Made by a program: the position numbers and the translations under genes. This document shows, in pieces, positions 16,294 through 21,159 of a stretch of DNA of 21,159 nt (positions within the stretch are counted from its first letter, which is position 1; each line of letters starts with the position of its first letter). The notes beneath the pieces are model-generated. The model was given only the letters and a program-made list of their open reading frames with translations. It was not told the DNA's origin and searched no databases. Origin of the DNA: Acidobacteriaceae bacterium (lineage in GTDB: Bacteria > Acidobacteriota > Terriglobia > Terriglobales > Acidobacteriaceae); the NCBI GenBank assembly GCA_003168235.1, contig PMSZ01000217.1, forward strand, positions 3,419 to 24,577, read 5' to 3'.

Positions 16294-17511
16294 TTACCGT
16301 TCCCGAGGCACCGATCGAGGCGTATCCTCCAGGTGCAGCGAGATGAATTCCACCGCCTCCGGTCGGTCGAACACCGAGTCGGGAAAAAGCCGTTTCACCA
16401 GCACCCGCAAGCCCCCAAACGCCACCCCGGCCACCAACGCTAGTCCCACGACAATTCCGCAAAGAACAATTGCATTGAACAGAAAATTTGCCAGATTGTC
16501 TTTCTTGCTGACGTAAGTGTTCTCGTTCCACGTGACGTCGGCTTCGTAGCTGATCGCCGCCATCAGCGACCGCGCTTCGCTCTGCGAGAGCGGTCCTGCC
16601 GCAATCACAATAATCGGTCCGGTGCGCGCGTCGAAGAACGGCCCCACATCGACAATCGGAGCCACTCCCGGTTGCTGCTGCGTGATCTTGTGCGCGGCAT
16701 CGATCTGCCGCAGCCATTCCGCCGCAATCTGCGGCGTCGGATACTCCACCAGCATCAGCGTCGAATCGCCCGCTTTCGCGGCATACTTTGCCATTACCAC
16801 TTCCGCTCCCGACTTGAAGTCGACTACCCCAGCCGCCAGAGGAGCGCTGACCCGGTCCAGCGTCACCGGCCCCAGAACATATTTCGTCGTGCTTCTCTCC
16901 AGCGCGGGAGTGCTGTCGGAAATCCGCTTCGGAAGATACCCCGGCAAAGAAGGAGCATTGCGCTTTCCACCCTCGACCTGCGGTAGCAATCCGGCCAGTT
17001 GCCGCAACTGCGAAGCCGACATCACGCTGGTCCGGTCAAACACCGCATCCACCAGCACATTCCCCTGATAGAAGAGCACGCGGCTATTCTGAAAGGCTCC
17101 CTGTTCGCCAATCGTCTCTTCCTCCATATCGGGAGAATCGTAGTAAGTAAAAGCGCCATAAGCGCCGCTGGTATCTTCGAACACCACCGCTCGGATCGTA
17201 AGATTGCGCCCGTCGTCGCGAGTATAAGCCGCCTTCTCCAGCCTCACAAAACCGTACTCTTTCAGCACCGGAGCATTCGCCGCATCCGCCGCCGCCGGAT
17301 CCTCGCTCCTGTCGACAGCTCCCTTTATCGCCCATCCGCCAAACTGGTCTGGAAGCACCGCGACTGCGGAAACAGCCACAGGGCGCCCTAGGTTCTTGCC
17401 CGTTTCTTGAGCGCTAACCTGGGAGCGACCACTCCTCGCTGCAGGTTGCTCCGCCGCAAGGCCCATCGCGCAAAGGAGGAAAACCATCGAAATCTGTCGT
17501 AGGAGTTTCAT
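16294..17511 (-). CDS. DUF6599-like secreted or anchored protein
   Basis: The 405-residue protein has a short N-terminal signal sequence (KLLRQISMVFLLCAMGLAAEQ). A mixed alpha/beta region with two similar halves spans about 53-178 and 210-325. One strong hydrophobic segment follows at 343-368, then a basic, cytoplasmic-type tail. Segments such as YGAFTYYDSPDM, FYQGNVLVDAVFD and AAGPLSQSEAR recall the DUF6599 family of Acidobacteriota; this was recognised by eye only. The predicted topology is a periplasmic domain anchored by the C-terminal helix. The start ATG 17511 has AGAGG 15 bases upstream, farther than ideal, with no better alternative. The gene lies 249 bases downstream of the amidase gene on the same strand, so a shared transcript is possible but not required. 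Confidence 0.75.
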   Translation of the reverse strand: MKLLRQISMVFLLCAMGLAAEQPAARSGRSQVSAQETGKNLGRPVAVSAVAVLPDQFGGWAIKGAVDRSEDPAAADAANAPVLKEYGFVRLEKAAYTRDDGRNLTIRAVVFEDTSGAYGAFTYYDSPDMEEETIGEQGAFQNSRVLFYQGNVLVDAVFDRTSVMSASQLRQLAGLLPQVEGGKRNAPSLPGYLPKRISDSTPALERSTTKYVLGPVTLDRVSAPLAAGVVDFKSGAEVVMAKYAAKAGDSTLMLVEYPTPQIAAEWLRQIDAAHKITQQQPGVAPIVDVGPFFDARTGPIIVIAAGPLSQSEARSLMAAISYEADVTWNENTYVSKKDNLANFLFNAIVLCGIVVGLALVAGVAFGGLRVLVKRLFPDSVFDRPEAVEFISLHLEDTPRSVPRER

Positions 17512-17760
17512 CGGAAAAAAGGCATACCTCTACTTTTCGATTAGACTACTGGCAGCTTAAGAAAGTTTCCACCGCGCATCGGTCGCAAAGGGCATCTCAG
17601 CTCCCGTCCCCGAGGTTCCGCCCGACTTTCCCGGGGCTAACGTTACAGACAGATTTAGATTCGTGCCCGGCGCTCCGGTCTGATTGTTGACTTGTTGTGC
17701 CAGCGAAGCCGGCCTCAAGGGAACAAAGAAAACGTTACAGCGCTGCGGTTCTCACTGCCC
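17512..17760. other. Intergenic gap between amidase and DUF6599 genes
   Basis: This 249-base gap holds no recognised RNA or clear promoter. A 64-codon minus-strand frame is open from 17751 to a stop at 17557. It reads FFVPLRPASLAQQ near its start, which resembles the end of a signal peptide, but it has no ATG/GTG start or ribosome-binding site. It may be noise or the remnant of a secreted protein. Confidence 0.3.
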
Positions 17761-20142
17761 TTACGGCTTCTCAATCTTGCTGGCTACCTTTACTCCGCTC
17801 AGCCCATTGGCATACTTCGCAACCCCCCGGTACAGCGATTCCGCAATCCGCTGCCGGTGCTCCGAAGTCTCCATCTTGCGCTCGTCCGTGGGATTCGACA
17901 CAAAGGAAATCTCCGCCAGAATTGACGGCATATTCGCGCCAATCAGCACAATAAACGGAGCTTTCTTGATTCCGCGATTGCGGATCCCGGCGTTTTCCAG
18001 CGAGAGCCCGCCGTAGAGCGATTCCTGCACGTCGCCGGCAAATTCGCGCGATTCGTCAATCTTTTCTTTCAGCGCGATCTTCTTCACCAGATCCTGCAGC
18101 TCATGGATCGATTTCTCCGAAACTGCGTTTTCGCGCGCCGCAACTTCCAGCGCTTCCGGCGAGGAGGTGAAGTTCAAATAGAAGGTCTCGACGCCGCGCG
18201 CATCCCCATCCCGGCTCGAGTTGGCATGGATGGAGATGAACAAATCCGCCCGCTCCCGGTTCGCAATCGCTGTGCGCGTTTCGAGCGGAACAAAAGTGTC
18301 GTCCTTGCGCGTGTAAACCACTTCAGCGCCAAGCCGCGATTCCAGCAGCCGCCCCAGCCGTTTCGCTACGTCGAGCACTACATCTTTCTCGCACAACCCG
18401 TTTGGACCAATCGTCCCCGTGTCGTGGCCGCCGTGCCCGGCGTCGATCACGATCTTGCCAATTTTCAGCCCAAGTGCTCGCGTCAAAGATCTATCACCCG
18501 CCGCCGTTGGAGTCGCTTCCCGCGATTCCAGCCGCGACTCGGAATGTGTGCCCGAGTCAAGGTCCGCCGTATCGGGAGCAGTTGCCGCAACCACCGCTGA
18601 GTGGGACTTTTTCCGGCGCGACGGAGAGGAAGACGATGCCGTCGTTCCCGACGATCTTGACGACGATGCTGACGGCGTCGGCATGTCCGATTTTCGCAGC
18701 TTCTCCTCGTCGGTGGGTGCGTTCCCTTTCGACTCCGCGGCTTCGGTCGAGCCGTCCGCTGGAACAATCGTTTTTGGAATGCGACGGTTCGTTCCCTGCA
18801 CCGCTACCGTGGTCTTAATCACCCCACCGCCGCTTGGCTGTTTCCTCGAGTTGCCAGGTGAAGAACCGCCGGATGAAGAGTTACCGGCCTCAGACTTGTC
18901 TGCTGGCAGGTCCGTTTCCACCAATCCCGATTTCCGCGACCCGTCCGCACCGCGAGTCGAGCCCATCTGAGCGGGGACCGATCTTCGTCTATCCGGTTGC
19001 GAGTCCACGCTTATTGCCGTGGCCACTGCCGCTCCCCCGGAGTCGTCGTCCGATTCACTCGTCTCGGCGGGCAGCGTCGGCCGCTTCTGCTTACCCTGAG
19101 TGTCCTTGCCATGAACATCGATAATCAGCCGATACGGATCGGGCAGCAGAAAAGCGTCATAGCTCGCCAGGTTATCGACTTCCAGCACAATCCGAGTACG
19201 TCCCGGCTGAAATTCCGCCACGCGAATCTTCTTCAGAAAGCCGTCATCGACATCGAAAGTCTTCCCCACCAAAGTGGAAGCCAGAGTCGTGTCGCGCAGG
19301 TCAAAAAAAATGCGATCTGGATTTGCAATCCTCTGCGAGCCGAACTTCACTTCCTGCTCCACATCAATCGCAACCCGCGAGTAGTCGGGAGTCGACCAGT
19401 GGCGAACGCCGGTAACCCGAGGCAGCGTGCTTCGCCGAGTACCGGGTGAATTCGCCGCTTCAGTCGCGTCATCCACTCCCGCTGCGTTCCCGCTCGTACC
19501 TGAGTTCCCGCCGGTATTCGAACTTGCCGTGTTCGAAGAAGCCCCAACCGAATCGCGCTTACGCGCCATCTTCTGCGTTGACCGCTCCCGTGCCGCTGCC
19601 TCGGTGTCGAGTTCCTTCACCGCCGCGTGGGCATCATCCACCAGCCGGTTGCGCGGGTAGCGATGTAGAAAGTCCTCGAATGCCGCCCGCGCCTCTACGG
19701 GATCGTTGAGATCGTCTTTGTAAATCTCGCCGATGGTAAAAAGCCCGTCGAAGCGGTACTTGCTGCCGGGATACTCGCGGCGGAGGAACTTGTATTGATC
19801 GATGGCCTCGTGCAGGATTTTATCGTCGCCGAAACGCCGCCCCATTTCCACCAGCGTCTCCGCCACGGCAACCACGCTGGGGTCCGCTTTGGTCGCGGCG
19901 GGAGCGCCCAGATAAACAGAGCGGTAGGCGTTTAAAACCCGCTGGTAGTCGCGGCGGGTCCGCTCGGCCGGTGGACGTCCGTTCAGCGCTTCGCGCATGC
20001 GCTCGGCGGTGGCAAAATGGTCCCGCGCCCAGGCGTCGGTATGCCGCGCACGAGCCAGCGCCGCCGGAGCGGTGAGCGCGGCGAACCCAGCGAGCATCAA
20101 CAACGCCCCCCAGAGACTACGCTGGTGCGATGGACTCTTCAA
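17761..20142 (-). CDS. N-acetylmuramoyl-L-alanine amidase with TPR-like and AMIN domains
   Basis: This periplasmic zinc enzyme cuts the amide bond between N-acetylmuramic acid and the stem peptide of peptidoglycan. The 793 residues comprise a signal peptide (about 9-30), a TPR-like helical region (about 60-185), a Ser/Asn-rich spacer, an AMIN domain (about 241-345), and a 200-residue Ser/Pro/charged linker. The C-terminal Amidase_3 domain runs from about 560 to 780. Zinc ligands His570 (DAGHGGHD), Glu585 (CEKD) and His639 (ISIHANSS) and catalytic Glu744 (LAEISF) are all present, so it should be active. The start is TTG 20142 with only a weak upstream purine tract; no better in-frame start retains the signal peptide. 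It sits 130 bases downstream of the lytic transglycosylase gene and may be co-transcribed with it. Confidence 0.93.
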   Translation of the reverse strand: MKSPSHQRSLWGALLMLAGFAALTAPAALARARHTDAWARDHFATAERMREALNGRPPAERTRRDYQRVLNAYRSVYLGAPAATKADPSVVAVAETLVEMGRRFGDDKILHEAIDQYKFLRREYPGSKYRFDGLFTIGEIYKDDLNDPVEARAAFEDFLHRYPRNRLVDDAHAAVKELDTEAAARERSTQKMARKRDSVGASSNTASSNTGGNSGTSGNAAGVDDATEAANSPGTRRSTLPRVTGVRHWSTPDYSRVAIDVEQEVKFGSQRIANPDRIFFDLRDTTLASTLVGKTFDVDDGFLKKIRVAEFQPGRTRIVLEVDNLASYDAFLLPDPYRLIIDVHGKDTQGKQKRPTLPAETSESDDDSGGAAVATAISVDSQPDRRRSVPAQMGSTRGADGSRKSGLVETDLPADKSEAGNSSSGGSSPGNSRKQPSGGGVIKTTVAVQGTNRRIPKTIVPADGSTEAAESKGNAPTDEEKLRKSDMPTPSASSSRSSGTTASSSSPSRRKKSHSAVVAATAPDTADLDSGTHSESRLESREATPTAAGDRSLTRALGLKIGKIVIDAGHGGHDTGTIGPNGLCEKDVVLDVAKRLGRLLESRLGAEVVYTRKDDTFVPLETRTAIANRERADLFISIHANSSRDGDARGVETFYLNFTSSPEALEVAARENAVSEKSIHELQDLVKKIALKEKIDESREFAGDVQESLYGGLSLENAGIRNRGIKKAPFIVLIGANMPSILAEISFVSNPTDERKMETSEHRQRIAESLYRGVAKYANGLSGVKVASKIEKP

Positions 20143-20220
20143 AATGACCGCCCGTGCCTTTGTTCCTGCCCGTGTGAACCGTTCGTTGAACCGATGCCCT
20201 GGGTGCCTGGAGAGAAAATT

Positions 20221-20241
20221 AGAAATCAGAAATCAGAAATC
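20221..20241. repeat. Three tandem copies of AGAAATC
   Basis: Three perfect copies of the heptamer AGAAATC lie in the 130-base gap between the transglycosylase and amidase genes. A partial copy (TTAG, then AAATC-like bases) is on the flank. The tract is AT-rich, unlike the coding sequence around it. No terminator or promoter was recognised in the gap. Confidence 0.7.
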
Positions 20242-20272
20242 AAAGAGAGATAAATAAACAGATGCCGCAAAC

Positions 20273-21142
20273 CTAGTCTGTGTTGCTGATGTAGAGTACG
20301 CCGCGCGCATCCCGTTGCATTCGAACTGGATCGCTCGCAACGCCGGGGTTAAAATCGGATCCCCCGTAGTACAGGTTGGTGATCCGCCGGACGTAGTTTT
20401 GCGTTTCGGTGTAGTGCGGCACGCCTGAACTTCGCGCTACCGCTCTCGCCCCTGCATTATAGGCAGCCAGGGTCAATTTGATGTCGCCACCGTAGCTCTC
20501 CAAAAGCTGCTTCAAATGCCGCACACCCGCGTCTACATTCTGTTCCGGATCGAACGGATTCTTCACGTTCAGCTGCCGCGCCGTCGAGGGCATCAACTGC
20601 ATCAGCCCCATCGCGCCTTTCCGCGACACCGCATTGGGGTTGAAGTTTGATTCCACCTTCACCACCGCGCGCACCAGGTTCGGGTCCACATTATGCCGCG
20701 CCGCCGCCTGCTCGATGGCGCTGTCAATATCTCCCGGCGTCGCCGTTGCGCCGCGGAAGTTTGCCGCCACAATCTCCGCGGTTGCCGACTGGCTGCTTTC
20801 CCGCCCCATGAACTGGCTGACCTCCGCTGCCGCCGACCGTGCCGCCCGCATGGACGCGGCGTTCGGCGGAGGCACCGGCTTCCAGCGATTCTCCTTCGAA
20901 CTCCAGTACCTCAGCGTGCGCCGCGGTGCTTCGGCCTCCGGGCTGTGGCGAGCCGGAGCCTTTTCCTCAGAGTCATTTACATAAATCGTGCGCCCATGTT
21001 CGTCGGTTGCCGTGATCTTTTCGGAAGGTTTGTTGCCGTCTTCCGCGGCACAGAGTTGGGGCGTAAGAGAAAGAGAGGTCGCGGCTAGGGTGCTGGCCAT
21101 CAGGGAGATATGCAGGCGCTTTCGAATAACCGGGTTCTTCAT
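20273..21142 (-). CDS. Soluble lytic transglycosylase (SLT domain)
   Basis: This periplasmic enzyme cleaves the glycan strand of peptidoglycan to 1,6-anhydro-muropeptides. Numbered from ATG 21142 (289 residues), a signal peptide ends near LCAAE at about 33. A variable Pro/Ala-rich region follows, and the SLT domain covers about 138-261. The catalytic glutamate is Glu164 in KVESNFNPNA, followed by KGAMGLMQLMPSTA and AAYNAG, the standard SLT motifs. A TTG four codons upstream (21154) is also in frame. ATG 21142 is preferred, although its AAGG lies only three bases upstream. A short DUF4124-like motif (TDEHGRTIYVND) near the N-terminus is echoed at the extreme C-terminus (RDARGVLYISN). The neighbouring amidase suggests a peptidoglycan-remodelling pair. 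Confidence 0.93.
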   Translation of the reverse strand: MKNPVIRKRLHISLMASTLAATSLSLTPQLCAAEDGNKPSEKITATDEHGRTIYVNDSEEKAPARHSPEAEAPRRTLRYWSSKENRWKPVPPPNAASMRAARSAAAEVSQFMGRESSQSATAEIVAANFRGATATPGDIDSAIEQAAARHNVDPNLVRAVVKVESNFNPNAVSRKGAMGLMQLMPSTARQLNVKNPFDPEQNVDAGVRHLKQLLESYGGDIKLTLAAYNAGARAVARSSGVPHYTETQNYVRRITNLYYGGSDFNPGVASDPVRMQRDARGVLYISNTD

Positions 21143-21159
21143 CCACCTTGGCAAAGAAA

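Overview
The window looks like chromosomal DNA from an Acidobacteriota bacterium (Terriglobia-like). The base composition is moderately GC-rich. The lineage call rests on a secreted protein matching the acidobacterial VWFA-related family, an Oar-like TonB-dependent-receptor-type porin typical of the phylum, a DUF6599-type protein, and a very large Asp-box (sortilin/VPS10-like) propeller protein. These lineage assignments come from recalled family patterns, not from a database search. No insertion sequence, phage gene, integrase, CRISPR array or rRNA gene was seen.

Layout. (1) 1-2219, minus: a UPF0182 membrane protein whose C-terminus runs off the left edge. (2) 2446-5869, plus: GTP-type phosphoenolpyruvate carboxykinase (pckG), then thiC. 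A 175-base gap with several hairpins separates them. (3) 5919-9293, minus: a secreted Asp-box beta-propeller protein. It is divergent from (4) 9476-15135, plus: an Oar-like outer-membrane receptor followed closely by a secreted VWA-domain protein, probably one operon. (5) 15166-15241, minus: tRNA-Thr(CGU). (6) 15421-15912, minus: a small zinc-ribbon membrane protein. (7) 16045-16197: an unannotated unit on the minus strand with an operator-like dyad, a good sigma70-type promoter and a strong intrinsic terminator, read here as a possible small RNA. (8) 16294-17511, minus: a DUF6599-like lipidless secreted/anchored protein. (9) 17761-21142, minus: two peptidoglycan enzymes, an AMIN/Amidase_3 N-acetylmuramoyl-L-alanine amidase with an N-terminal TPR-like region, and upstream of it a soluble lytic transglycosylase.

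How it fits together. Most of the window serves the cell envelope: peptidoglycan hydrolysis at the right end, and outer-membrane and secreted proteins in the middle. pckG (gluconeogenesis/anaplerosis) and thiC (thiamine pyrimidine synthesis) are housekeeping genes. The features most worth following up are the promoter-to-terminator unit at about 16045-16167, the mutually exclusive hairpins upstream of thiC where no TPP riboswitch can be recognised, and the receptor/VWA pair with its divergent propeller partner. No clearly new multi-gene defence or metabolic system was found.
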